Positions 23,076 through 31,422 are shown, numbered from the stretch's first letter. The stretch: 64,000 nucleotides of DNA from Nitrospirillum amazonense (GCF_007828045.1 NZ_VITN01000019.1:62001-126000), one strand, 5' to 3'. The notes: generated by a model not told the origin, from the letters alone. Program-made: numbers and translations.

Positions 23076-24806
23076 CTATCGGCAATTGGCCGGCGCATCC
23101 GGGCGACGGACCCATTGATAGGCCTGCACCGTTTCGCCCCGGGGCAGGTAGGTGATGGGGAAGACCTGGCCATCACGGCGTATCTGCAGGGTCAGCGTGG
23201 CGTGCTGGTTTCCCTGGATCATGTCCTGCGGCACGGGCTTCACGATCTCATCCCCATCGCGCAGGCCGGCGTCCGCCGCGGCCGAGCCGGGGATCAGACC
23301 GTGCACCACCCGCTTGGACTGGATCAGCACCTCGGGATCGAACCCCAGTTGATAGCGGCGCAAGGGGGCCGTGGTGCGGGTGAAGCAGGGGCCGAAGGCG
23401 TCATCGTCCGGCAGGACCAGGGCGCCATTCAGCATGGCATCCAGTTCCACCTTGCCGCGCGGGCCCAGTTCCCGGGTGACGATCTCCACCCAGGCGGCGT
23501 GGTCCATGGGCCGGCCGTGGCGGCGGCGGTCCAGCATGGCCAGGATCAGCTCATCCAGGGAGCGCTTGCCGTGGCTGGCCTTGCGCACTTCGCCGTCCAC
23601 CAGGGCGAAGTAGAGGGCGCCCCGGTCATAGGGCAGCACGCGGATGCGGGTGTCGGCCCAGAAACGGTCCGGGATGGCGCTGTTGGGCGTGTCGTTCAGG
23701 GCGTTGGTGTAGTAGCGGGCGGCGGTGGTATTGAGATCCCTCAGGAACTCATCACCCGTGATCATGCCGGCGCGCAGCGGCAGGCGGTTCTGATAATAGA
23801 CCGCGATACCCTCGCCAAACCAGGATGAGGCCAGGCCCTGCGGCCCGTCTGCCTTTGATGCGTCCAGGGACCGCACGAAGGTGTGCACCATCTCGTGCGC
23901 CAGGGTGAACTTGAAGTCCTTCACGTCGGTCTTCTGGTCGAAGGTGCCAATGAAGGCGCCGTTCAGTTCCACGCCGCCGCCGGCGTTCACCAGGTTGGGC
24001 CGCAGGAAAACGCCGTAGGGCGGCGTGCCCACCGCTTTGAAATAGCCCAGGTAATGGTGATACAGCGATTCCGTCCACCGCATCAGTTCCGTACCGTCGA
24101 AGGGCGGCGTGCCTTGCCAGGCGGAGAAGAAGCCTTGCTTGGGTGGAACCTCGGGATAGCGGTGGATGGCGCCGCCCATGACATAGGTGACGCCCAGATC
24201 CTCGGCGCTCAACGGACCGCTGGAGGTCACATCACCCGTGCCGAAGTTGGAAACGCCGGCGGCGCCGGGGCCGGTCGCCGACAGATCCCAACGCAGCGCC
24301 AAGCCATACTTGGCACCCGCCTCCGGCAGGATGAGGAAGGTCTCGGCCGCACCGGAAAAGCCGCCGCCGTCGGTGCGCAGTTCCAGCGGCGGGGCGGCGC
24401 CGCGCGGGTTGGCCAGAGTGGTGATGGGCGCGCGGTAACGGACCGTCAGCGCGCCCTTGACCGCCCGCGCCGCCGTCCAGTGGCGGTAGGCCATGGCCGG
24501 CCTGTCGGCATCGTCCTTGGCCGTCAGCGCGACGGGACCGGCGGCGTCGCTGGCCGTCAGAGCCGTCAGCGCGTCGGCGACACTCTTGACGTTGTTGGTC
24601 ACCAGCGGCAGGCGCAGCAGTGGCGCCCCTGCCTCCGCCGCCACGTCCGGAATTTCAACCGTGACGTCAACAAAAGGTACCACCCCGGCCCCATCCGCCG
24701 CCGCCGGCTTCAGCGTCACGGCCAGCTGGGATGCGCCCGCCAAGGCCACCGGTGCGGCGGACAACGCCAGCAGGGCCGCCAAGCCACCCGTCTTGAAATA
24801 CCGCAT
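23076..24806 (-). CDS. Secreted M61 family metallopeptidase with PDZ-like tail (copy 2)
   Basis: A 576-residue paralogue of the protein at 17790. It opens with a Sec signal (TGGLAALLALSAAPVALAG). The zinc-binding HEMVH lies in FKFTLAHEMVHTFVR and the downstream glutamate in SSWFGEGIAVYY. A PDZ-like tail (VHGLIPGSAAADAGLRDGDEIV) and the same ending (ITYLPRGETVQAYQWVR) confirm common descent. The ATG at 24806 is used because the longer frame to 24899 buries the signal. It lies 118 bases from the TonB-dependent receptor gene, downstream of it on the same strand, so both may be co-transcribed. Role: probable periplasmic aminopeptidase acting on imported peptides. Confidence 0.85.
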   Translation of the reverse strand: MRYFKTGGLAALLALSAAPVALAGASQLAVTLKPAAADGAGVVPFVDVTVEIPDVAAEAGAPLLRLPLVTNNVKSVADALTALTASDAAGPVALTAKDDADRPAMAYRHWTAARAVKGALTVRYRAPITTLANPRGAAPPLELRTDGGGFSGAAETFLILPEAGAKYGLALRWDLSATGPGAAGVSNFGTGDVTSSGPLSAEDLGVTYVMGGAIHRYPEVPPKQGFFSAWQGTPPFDGTELMRWTESLYHHYLGYFKAVGTPPYGVFLRPNLVNAGGGVELNGAFIGTFDQKTDVKDFKFTLAHEMVHTFVRSLDASKADGPQGLASSWFGEGIAVYYQNRLPLRAGMITGDEFLRDLNTTAARYYTNALNDTPNSAIPDRFWADTRIRVLPYDRGALYFALVDGEVRKASHGKRSLDELILAMLDRRRHGRPMDHAAWVEIVTRELGPRGKVELDAMLNGALVLPDDDAFGPCFTRTTAPLRRYQLGFDPEVLIQSKRVVHGLIPGSAAADAGLRDGDEIVKPVPQDMIQGNQHATLTLQIRRDGQVFPITYLPRGETVQAYQWVRRPDAPANCR

Positions 24807-24832
24807 GCCCGCGCCCCGCCTGTTTCTACCGA

Positions 24833-24870
24833 CCCCAGAAAACAGGGCCGCCCCGGAAAACAGGGGGCCG
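24833..24870. repeat. Short direct repeat upstream of M61 copy 2
   Basis: The units CCCCAGAAAACAGGGCCG (24833-24850) and CCCCGGAAAACAGGGGGCCG (24851-24870) follow each other directly. They lie between the receptor stop and the M61 start and could bind a regulator or simply be a slippage product. Confidence 0.55.
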
Positions 24871-24924
24871 ACCCGGTGCTGCCGGACCGGCCCCGTCACT
24901 CACGCGTCCCTCAAGGCTTGCCCA

Positions 24925-27147
24925 TCAGAAGTCTTTGCTGATGGTCATGCCGAAGGTACGCGGCTGGATGATGGCCGCCGAGTAGATGCCCGTGCGGGTG
25001 ATGGTATCCAGCGGGCCGCCTGAGACGAAGGCGATCTCGTTGCCCAGGTTCTTGGCGTAGACGGACAGGTTCCAGTCGTCGTGGGTGACGCCGGCGCGCA
25101 GGTCCACGGTGGTGTAGGACGGCATGAAGAAACGCTGGCCCGTGGACTTGGTCGGGAACACGCTGTAGCGGTCGCCGATGTAGGACACGGTGGCGCCGAC
25201 GAAACCGTTGAAGCCGTCCATGATGCGGAACTTCTGGTCGGCCGACAGGCTGCCGCTGAACTTGGCGGAGTACGGCAGGCGCTGGCCCTTCAGGCCGTAC
25301 AGGCCCGAGGTCTTGATGTCCTCGGTCAGCGTCGCGTCGGTGTAGCCCAGGTTGGCCACCACGCTCAGCCCTTCCGAGGGCGTCAGGGTCAGCGTCAGCT
25401 CACCACCGCGCGACCGGGCCGTACCGCCGTTCTGCACGTAGGAGAAGCCGGTGGGCGACGCCGCCTGCAGCTGGATGTCATCCCACTCGATGTCGAACAG
25501 GGCGGCGTCCACCGTCAGCAGGCGGTCAACCACGACACCCTTGAAGCCCACCTCGTAGTTGGTGGTGGTGTCGGAGTTGTAGGCGGCGGGCTCACCCGGG
25601 GCGGCGTTGGGGCCGCCGGGACGGAAGCCCGTGGACACGCGGCCATAGACCATCATGTCCTTGTTGATGTGGTACTGCGGTCCCAGCGAGTAGGTGAAAA
25701 CGCTGGTGCCGGAATGGATGTCGGTGATTTCGTTGTCACCCTGCAGCACGCCGCCGACATCCTGATAGCTTTCCTGGAACTGCCGGCTGAAGCGGCCGCC
25801 GAAGGTGAAGTCCAGCTTGTCGTCGAAGTGGTAGGTGGCGGAACCGAAGCCGGCGTACTCGCGGTAATGCGAGGGCCCGAAGACGGTGTAGAGATCGGGG
25901 AAGCCGACGTTCTCGCCGTTGGCCTTGTTGGCGACGTAGACGTTCTGACGGTTCAGGTTGTCTTCGTTGGTGGCGAAGCCGCCGACCATCCAGTCGATCA
26001 TGCCGCCCGGCTGGGATTCCAGGCGGATTTCCTGGCTGAGCTTGTTCGTCTGGTAATAGTTGTAGATGCCAGTGCCCAGGGCCGGCAGGGCCGGAGCGGG
26101 AAAGAAGAAGCCCAGGTAGCGGCCGAAGGTGCCGGTCGTGTCCTGCGGGCCGTTGAACACGGTGTGGCTGTAGGAGGTGACGGCCACCAGGTTGGCGAAG
26201 CCCAGGTCGGCCTTCAGGTTGCCGTTGTAGATGCCCATGTCGAGATAGCCGGTGTTCAGGCCGGCGATGGGCGCCTGGGTGTAGTCGCCATAGGTGGGCA
26301 CGCGATCCACCGAGACGTACTCGTTGGCCGAGCCGCCGGCCGTCATGTGCTGGTAGGTGGCGGAAGCCTGGTAGCTGACGCTGGGCGTGATCTGCCACAG
26401 CAGGCTGGCGCGGCCGCCTTCCGTGCGGTTGACGTTGATTTCCGTCTGGCCGCTGTTGGCGTTGGTCATGTAGCCCGGATCCATGCGGGCGAAGGCGCTG
26501 ACCCGCAGGCCCAGCTTGTCCTCGACGATGGGCACGTTGATGTAGGCGCGGCCGCCGCCGCCCTCGCCGCCATGGGCGACGCTGGAACCGGACACGGCCA
26601 CCTGGCCGAAGGTCTCGGTCAGGCTGGGCGCCGCCGTCACGTAGCGGATCAGGCCGCCCATGGAGCTGGCGCCGTACAGTGAGCCCTGGGGCCCGCGCAG
26701 CACTTCGATCTGCTGCAGGCTGGACGGGTCGATTTCCGGCACCACCGCGTCACCCAGGCCGCCGCTGGTGGCGGAGCCGATGGGAACGTCGTCGATGGTC
26801 AGGCCCACGGTGGGGTTGTTGCCGGCGCCGGTGGTGATGCCGCGGATGGCGATGGTGGTGCGGCCGTTGCCGCTGGACGTGACGTTCAGGCCCGGCACCT
26901 GGGTGTAGAAGTCGCGCAGCTGGGTGTTGTTGGCCTGCAGCAGCGACTGGCTGGTGACGACGGCGACGGAGGCCGGCACGTCCATCAGGCGCTCGGTCTT
27001 CTTCTGCGCCGTGACGACGATCTCTTGCAGCTCATCCAGGCTGTCATCAGCCGCCGCGCCATCGGCGAAGCTCGGCAGCGACCAGAAAGAGAAAGTTGTA
27101 AGAATAGTCGTGGCGAGCAACGCCCGGATTCCATTCTTGCCCTGCAT
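24925..27147 (-). CDS. TonB-dependent outer-membrane receptor
   Basis: A 740-residue receptor. A Sec signal (LLATTILTTFSFWSLPSFA) is followed by a TonB-box-like LQEIVVTAQ (about 45-53). The plug domain covers about 55-170, with the MDVPASVAVVT, IAIRGI and IEVLRGPQGSLYG motifs, and a 22-strand barrel ends in the C-terminal phenylalanine of FGMTISKDF. An AGGGGG ribosome site precedes the ATG. There is no FecR-type signalling extension. This type of receptor imports large substrates, and its setting among periplasmic peptidases suggests a peptide or peptide-like ligand. It is the only outer-membrane importer in the window and is probably the entry point of the island. Confidence 0.95.
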   Translation of the reverse strand: MQGKNGIRALLATTILTTFSFWSLPSFADGAAADDSLDELQEIVVTAQKKTERLMDVPASVAVVTSQSLLQANNTQLRDFYTQVPGLNVTSSGNGRTTIAIRGITTGAGNNPTVGLTIDDVPIGSATSGGLGDAVVPEIDPSSLQQIEVLRGPQGSLYGASSMGGLIRYVTAAPSLTETFGQVAVSGSSVAHGGEGGGGRAYINVPIVEDKLGLRVSAFARMDPGYMTNANSGQTEINVNRTEGGRASLLWQITPSVSYQASATYQHMTAGGSANEYVSVDRVPTYGDYTQAPIAGLNTGYLDMGIYNGNLKADLGFANLVAVTSYSHTVFNGPQDTTGTFGRYLGFFFPAPALPALGTGIYNYYQTNKLSQEIRLESQPGGMIDWMVGGFATNEDNLNRQNVYVANKANGENVGFPDLYTVFGPSHYREYAGFGSATYHFDDKLDFTFGGRFSRQFQESYQDVGGVLQGDNEITDIHSGTSVFTYSLGPQYHINKDMMVYGRVSTGFRPGGPNAAPGEPAAYNSDTTTNYEVGFKGVVVDRLLTVDAALFDIEWDDIQLQAASPTGFSYVQNGGTARSRGGELTLTLTPSEGLSVVANLGYTDATLTEDIKTSGLYGLKGQRLPYSAKFSGSLSADQKFRIMDGFNGFVGATVSYIGDRYSVFPTKSTGQRFFMPSYTTVDLRAGVTHDDWNLSVYAKNLGNEIAFVSGGPLDTITRTGIYSAAIIQPRTFGMTISKDF

Positions 27148-27559
27148 ATTACTACCCCCTGTTCTTATGAGCGCCCCCTGCCGCCACCAATCCTTGTGGG
27201 ATTTTGTTATCCGGCGAGGTCGAAAAAGATAATTTATGATACCGCCGCCCCCAGGCTTTTCTTTCCAAATTGCGTATGCCGAAACGAGTGGGGAGAAAAT
27301 TTTATTCCCCAGGGGTGCGCTGCGGAAATTTTCTGCCGGGACGGTCTGGCCAAACAGTCACCGGACACCGGTGCGGGGCCGTCAGGCGGAACCGAACACC
27401 CGCCGATTGGCAAAAGACGGCATTGCCAATGCGGACCGCGACTAGATCAAGGAATAGATTTTCCCCGAATGCCGTGCTGAACCCTGGCCTGCCACCATCG
27501 CCAAAAACGAACGCCCGCAGGGGGGACCTGCGGGCGTCGGTTTCAACGGACTGTCGGTA
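27148..27559. promoter_or_regulatory. Receptor upstream region with A/T-centred operator-like sites
   Basis: This 412-base region lies upstream of the receptor gene and downstream of S10 copy 4. It has TTGCGTATGCCG at 27270-27281, a near-palindrome of 21 bases centred on AAAATTTT (GGGGA at 27290 to TCCCC at 27310), and GCGGAAATTTTCTGCCG at 27322-27338. The last two resemble the paired sites in the OCD-lrp control region. No protein gene is supported in this stretch. Its far end carries the terminator of S10 copy 4. Confidence 0.55.
27511..27537 (-). terminator. Intrinsic terminator of S10 copy 4
   Basis: ACGCCCGCAGG (27511-27521) and CCTGCGGGCGT (27527-27537) pair over 11 bases with a 5-base loop. 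Read on the minus strand the stem is followed by TCGTTTTTGG. This lies 22 bases beyond the stop codon of the S10 gene. Confidence 0.9.
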
Positions 27560-29026
27560 TCAGGGCGCGGGATGGACGAAGGCGCGGACGTCGGCGCCGA
27601 ACTTGCGGGCGGCGCCCTCATCCGTGTAGGCCATGTGCCCGCCCTCATAGAAGGTCAGGCGCACGCGGCCGTCGGGCCAGCCGCCCTGGCGGGCCAGCAG
27701 CTCCGCCGCCCCCACCGTGGTCTGGGTGTCGTAATAGCCGTTGCCGATCAACAGCTGCATCTTCGGATTGGCCTTCATGGCTTTCAGCAGGCGGTCGCTG
27801 TAGGCCCAGTTGGCGAAGGGCGAGGCGAAGCTCCACCCCCAATCATCCAGGCCGCCCACCTCCGCCGCCTCCACATAAGGCTCCGTCCGGTCAACCTTCA
27901 GATCGTCGTGGATGTACGCCTTGAACAGGCGGGAAAAGGGCGGCATCACGGCCGCGGCGAAGGGATCGGGGCCGATACCCTTGTCGGTGATGGGGACGGC
28001 ATAGCGCGCGTCGGCGCGGCCCAGCAGCAGACCCTGGTCCTTTAGCAGTTCACCCCGGTACTGCTCCTTGCTGATGCGCAGGGCATGGTCGCGGTAATAG
28101 GCGGCGGGGATGCCGGTCAGTTCCTGTAGCCGCTGGGCCACGCGGTCGCGGTCGGCGGACGGCAGTTCGCTCCCCTGGTACAGCGCCGGCATGTAGTCGC
28201 TCTGGGCGTAGCGCCGCGCCTCGTCCACGAAAGCTTCCAGCGACAGGCCGTGGCGGTCCACCCGCTGGTGGTACCAGGCGATGGCCGCCAGGGTGGGCAG
28301 CGACACCACGTAGCTCATGATGTTCTGCGGCCGCTGAACGTATTCGATGATGTTGACCGCCTGGCCCATCAGCAGCACGCCCGCCAACGGGATGGGCTTG
28401 GGCAGCTCGGCCAGTTGGCCCGCCACCTCGGCCGCACGCATGGTGCCGTAGCTTTCACCCAGCAGGTAGACGGGGGAACCCTCGCGGTGATGCTGCGCCA
28501 ACCAAGCCTGGATGAAGGCCGTGACCTCCTGCCCGTCCGCCTTCACCGAGAAATAGCTCTTGGGATCGACGCCGTCGGCCACGCGGCTGAAACCGGTGGA
28601 GGCCGGGTCGACGAACACCAGGTCGGTGGCATCCAGCGGCGAATAGGGGTTGTCCACCAACGTGAAGGTGGCGGGATCGGCCTTCAAATCGTCCGGCACG
28701 GCCACGCGCTTCGGCCCCATGACGCCCAGGTGCAGCCAGAGGGAGGCGGTGATGGGCCCGCCGTTGAAAACGAAGGTCACCGGCCGCTTGGCCGCGTCCT
28801 TGGTGTCGGCGGTGTAGGCGAAGCTGACCAAGTGCGCGCCCGGCTTGCCGGCGGCGTCATTCACGCCCGTCCCCTCCACCGTCGCGGTGTAGGCCAGCTT
28901 GTGGCCGTTCAGCGTGGTGGTGTGATGGGTCACGGCCGGCGCGTCCGCGAATGCCGGCATGGATGTGGCCAGCATCAGCGCGGCCATCAGGCCCCCCACT
29001 TTACGTCCGGCGGCTTTCCCGGTCAT
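27560..29026 (-). CDS. Secreted S10 serine carboxypeptidase-like protein (copy 4)
   Basis: A 488-residue S10 member with a Sec signal (LMAALMLATSMPAFADAP). The nucleophile Ser192 in GESYGTM and the later Asp and His blocks (GNGYYDT, EGGHMAYTD) are intact. Two motifs deviate from the other three copies: NGGPITAS replaces NGGPG, and PASTGFS replaces PxGTGFS. Both line the active site, so substrate preference or oxyanion geometry may differ. AGGGGGA precedes the ATG at 29026. The gene has its own promoter region with island motifs and a strong terminator, so it is probably a single-gene transcript. Confidence 0.9.
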   Translation of the reverse strand: MTGKAAGRKVGGLMAALMLATSMPAFADAPAVTHHTTTLNGHKLAYTATVEGTGVNDAAGKPGAHLVSFAYTADTKDAAKRPVTFVFNGGPITASLWLHLGVMGPKRVAVPDDLKADPATFTLVDNPYSPLDATDLVFVDPASTGFSRVADGVDPKSYFSVKADGQEVTAFIQAWLAQHHREGSPVYLLGESYGTMRAAEVAGQLAELPKPIPLAGVLLMGQAVNIIEYVQRPQNIMSYVVSLPTLAAIAWYHQRVDRHGLSLEAFVDEARRYAQSDYMPALYQGSELPSADRDRVAQRLQELTGIPAAYYRDHALRISKEQYRGELLKDQGLLLGRADARYAVPITDKGIGPDPFAAAVMPPFSRLFKAYIHDDLKVDRTEPYVEAAEVGGLDDWGWSFASPFANWAYSDRLLKAMKANPKMQLLIGNGYYDTQTTVGAAELLARQGGWPDGRVRLTFYEGGHMAYTDEGAARKFGADVRAFVHPAP

Positions 29027-29092
29027 CGTCGTCCCCCTGTCGCAGGCGCCCTGTTCTCAGGGGAAATAATACCGGCCGGCGGCGGAATGTTT

Positions 29093-29138
29093 TTGCGTTA
29101 TCCCGCCCGCCAGGCGGGTGCCGGCAAGTTTTATGCGG
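29093..29138. promoter_or_regulatory. Composite motif region before S10 copy 4
   Basis: TTGCGTTATCCCG starts at 29093 and TTTATGCGG at 29130, mirroring the pair at 22985 and 23023 in order and spacing. Between them lies the palindrome CCCGCC-A-GGCGGG. The region is 67 bases upstream of the S10 start codon on the minus strand. Confidence 0.5.
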
Positions 29139-29148
29139 GGATTGGCCG

Positions 29149-29964
29149 TCAGGGGGTGGCCTTCGCCGTGGCATGGCGTGCCTGGTAGGCTTGCAGGGCT
29201 TCCTGGTACGCCGGGGATTGCCGCAGGGCCGGCAGGGTGCGGAGCTTCTTTTTCTGCTTCAGCACGAAGGTTTCAGCCGTCAGGCTGGCATGTTCCCCGC
29301 AGAACTTGGCGCAGGCACCGGTGGGGTCGCTGAAGCCCACCTCATCCCCGCTGAGGGTCATGGTCAGCATGCACCGCTGCGCGGGCGCCGGATCCTGGAA
29401 GACGAAGCTGCCGATTTTCTTGTATTCCGCGATGCCGGTGATGGCGCAGTTCTGCCCGTTATGGAAGGACAGGCGCATGTCCAGATAGGCGGCGCCGTCG
29501 GCCACCGGGGTGACCTGCAGCACATCCTCCGCCCCATGGGCGCCGTCGCCGGTCCTGACCGGGTGCCGGTAGATGCCGGCGATGCGGGCCAGCAGGGCCT
29601 TGGCGTCCGCCTTGCTGCCGTCGGGCGCATAGGCCATGGCCCGCTTGGCCGATTCCGCCTGCACGGCCTTGATCTTCACCCTGTACTCCCGGTCCAGGCA
29701 GGCGCGGGCGTCCAGCGTGGCGTCACAACGCTGGAACATGGCCTCATCCACCGTCCAGGTGCGGCCCAGGCGGACATAGGGCACATCCTGGACGCTGTCG
29801 ATCAGTTGGCGCAGGCCGGGATCGGTGCACAAGGCCTGGACGGAGGCGGAGGTGGGCGCCTGGCAGTCCGCCGGCGTGAGACCGGGCACGGGCACCTCCA
29901 CGGCCACCGCCCCGCCGCTTCCCAACACCGCCGCCAAAATGGTGATGACCGCCCGCTTGCCCAT
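29149..29964 (-). CDS. Exported protein with LprI/DUF1311-like cysteine pattern
   Basis: From the ATG at 29964 the 271-residue product begins with a Sec signal (AVITILAAVLGSGGAVAVE). The region CQAPTSASVQALCTDPGLRQL, with later CDATLDARACLDREYRVKI, follows the cysteine spacing of lysozyme-inhibitor LprI-type domains (two disulfides, LC-D-LxxLD and CL motifs). The C-terminal half (QNCAITGIAEY, CMLTMTL, CAKFCGEH) has four more cysteines and is not recognised. A longer open frame reaching 30264 overlaps tyrS and is rejected. A periplasmic binding or inhibitor role is only a guess. It sits downstream of tyrS on the same strand. Confidence 0.65.
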   Translation of the reverse strand: MGKRAVITILAAVLGSGGAVAVEVPVPGLTPADCQAPTSASVQALCTDPGLRQLIDSVQDVPYVRLGRTWTVDEAMFQRCDATLDARACLDREYRVKIKAVQAESAKRAMAYAPDGSKADAKALLARIAGIYRHPVRTGDGAHGAEDVLQVTPVADGAAYLDMRLSFHNGQNCAITGIAEYKKIGSFVFQDPAPAQRCMLTMTLSGDEVGFSDPTGACAKFCGEHASLTAETFVLKQKKKLRTLPALRQSPAYQEALQAYQARHATAKATP

Positions 29965-30012
29965 GACGCCCCCAACGCCCCGTGCTACCCTGGGTGAACT
30001 GTGCCGAAGGGG

Positions 30013-30050
30013 AACGGTGGGCGCAAGGGATCGCCTTGGCACCCACCGTT
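30013..30050 (-). terminator. Hairpin downstream of tyrS
   Basis: AACGGTGGG (30013-30021) pairs with CCCACCGTT (30042-30050), with partial inner pairing of CAAGG with CCTTG. It lies ten bases beyond the tyrS stop codon. The T-run on the minus strand is weak, so termination efficiency is uncertain. Confidence 0.55.
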
Positions 30051-30059
30051 TTGCGCTTC

Positions 30060-31319
30060 TCAAGCCCCGCGCACCAGGACGTGGCGCTTGCGCCCCGCCG
30101 ACAGGCGCACAGGCGCGGCCCCCACCGTGACGCGGGCGTCCACATCGCTCACCGCCGCCCCGTCGACCCGCACGCCGCCGCCGGTGATCAGGCGCCGCGC
30201 CTCCCCTTTCGAGGTCGCCAGCCCACCGCGCATCAGCAGGTCCACGACCAGGGCACCGTTCCACCCCTCCTCCGCCGTCAGCGCCGCCTCCGGCAAGCCG
30301 TCGGCGATGGTGCCGGCGAAGGCCTGGCGGGCGGTCCCGTTGGCGGTGCGCGCCGCTTCGGCCCCGTGGGCCAGGGCGGTGGCGGCGTCGGCTAGCACCT
30401 CCTTCGCCTGGTTGATCTCCGCGCCCGGCAACGCTTCCAGTTCCGCGATGCGCTCCAGCGGCAGGTCAGTGAACAGGCGCAAGAAGCGGCCGACATCCGC
30501 ATCCTCCGTGTTGCGCCAGAACTGCCAGTAGTCGTAGGGCGGCAGCCGGTCGGCGTTCAGCCAGACGGCACCGCCGGCGGTCTTGCCCATCTTGGTGCCC
30601 GAGGCGGTGGTCAGCAGCGGGGTGGTCAGGCCGAAGACCTCCCGCCCCTCAAGCCGGCGCACCAGGTCGATGCCGTTGACGATGTTGCCCCACTGGTCCG
30701 ACCCGCCCATCTGCGCCAGGCAGCCGGCGCGCCGGTGCAGTTCCAGGAAGTCGAAGGCCTGCAGGATAATGTAGTTGAATTCCAGGAAGCTCATCGGGTC
30801 CTGCCGCTCCAGCCGCGCCTTCACGCTGTCGAAGGACAGCATGCGGTTGACGGAGAAATGGCGGCCGATGTCGCGTAGCAGGTCGATGTAGCCCAGGCGG
30901 TCCAGCCAATCGGCGTTGTTGACCATGACGGCATCGATGGGCCCGTTGCCGAAGGTCAGGAAGCGTTCGAACACCCGCCGTATGCCCTGGATGTTGGCGG
31001 CGATCTGGTCGTCGCTCAGCAGCGGGCGTTCGGTGGCGCGAAAGCTGGGATCGCCCACGCGGGTGGTGCCGCCGCCCATCAGCACGATGGGCTTGTGCCC
31101 CGCCCGCTGCAGGCGGCGCAGCGTCATGATGGGCAGCAGGTGACCAACGTGCAGGCTGTCGGCCGTGGCGTCGAAGCCGATGTAGACCGGCACCACGCCG
31201 GCCACGAAGGCCGCGTCCAGCCCCTCGAGGTTGGTGCCCTGGTGGATATAGCCGCGCGCGTCCAGCACCCGCAGTGCGGTGGAGCGGAAGTCTTGGCGGG
31301 GAAGATCAGAGGCATCCAT
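30060..31319 (-). CDS. tyrS: Tyrosyl-tRNA synthetase
   Basis: Charges tRNA-Tyr with tyrosine in the cytoplasm. The 419-residue protein has the class I signatures HVGH (57-60, the HIGH motif) and KMGKT (243-247, the KMSKS motif). It also has the tyrosine-site blocks YIGFDATADSLH and QMGGSDQWGNI, and a C-terminal S4-type RNA-binding domain (LITGGGVRVDG to RKRHVLVRG). An AAGGA ribosome site lies 8 bases before the ATG, and this AAGGA is part of the 3' arm of a hairpin in the leader. The upstream leader also contains a small ORF with tandem Tyr codons and a terminator-like stem, so expression is likely controlled by tyrosyl-tRNA supply. Confidence 0.97.
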   Translation of the reverse strand: MDASDLPRQDFRSTALRVLDARGYIHQGTNLEGLDAAFVAGVVPVYIGFDATADSLHVGHLLPIMTLRRLQRAGHKPIVLMGGGTTRVGDPSFRATERPLLSDDQIAANIQGIRRVFERFLTFGNGPIDAVMVNNADWLDRLGYIDLLRDIGRHFSVNRMLSFDSVKARLERQDPMSFLEFNYIILQAFDFLELHRRAGCLAQMGGSDQWGNIVNGIDLVRRLEGREVFGLTTPLLTTASGTKMGKTAGGAVWLNADRLPPYDYWQFWRNTEDADVGRFLRLFTDLPLERIAELEALPGAEINQAKEVLADAATALAHGAEAARTANGTARQAFAGTIADGLPEAALTAEEGWNGALVVDLLMRGGLATSKGEARRLITGGGVRVDGAAVSDVDARVTVGAAPVRLSAGRKRHVLVRGA

Positions 31320-31327
31320 TGTCGGTT

Positions 31328-31351
31328 TCCTTGTGGGACCACCACCAAGGA
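31328..31351 (-). promoter_or_regulatory. Hairpin sequestering the tyrS ribosome binding site
   Basis: On the minus strand TCCTTGGTGG pairs with CCACAAGGA (one bulged G, loop TGGTC). The 3' arm contains the AAGGA that serves as the tyrS ribosome site. Formation of this stem would block initiation, giving a second layer of control after the terminator-like stem. Confidence 0.7.
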
Positions 31352-31366
31352 GACCGCTTCTGCTGA

Positions 31367-31398
31367 AAACGACTGCCGCCTTGGCGGCGGCATCGTTT
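31367..31398 (-). terminator. Attenuator-type terminator in the tyrS leader
   Basis: On the minus strand AAACGATGCCGCC pairs with GGCGGCA-G-TCGTTT over 13 base pairs with a single bulge and a 5-base loop (GCCAA). It ends in TCGTTTTC. It lies between the leader peptide stop (31423) and the tyrS start (31319), where an attenuator is expected. Confidence 0.75.
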
Positions 31399-31422
31399 CA
31401 ACATGGTCGAACAACGCCGCTC

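Noticed and set aside
20568-23828. 1086-codon open frame on the plus strand
   Set aside because: It is antisense to an S10 peptidase, an aminotransferase and an M61 peptidase, all with intact family motifs. It is rich in Arg/Gly/His/Gln, as expected for antisense of GC-rich coding DNA.
9404-27147. Lasso-peptide gene cluster with S9 isopeptidase and TonB receptor
   Set aside because: The S9 enzyme and receptor recall such clusters, but no precursor peptide, B/C maturation proteins or FecI/FecR pair could be found.
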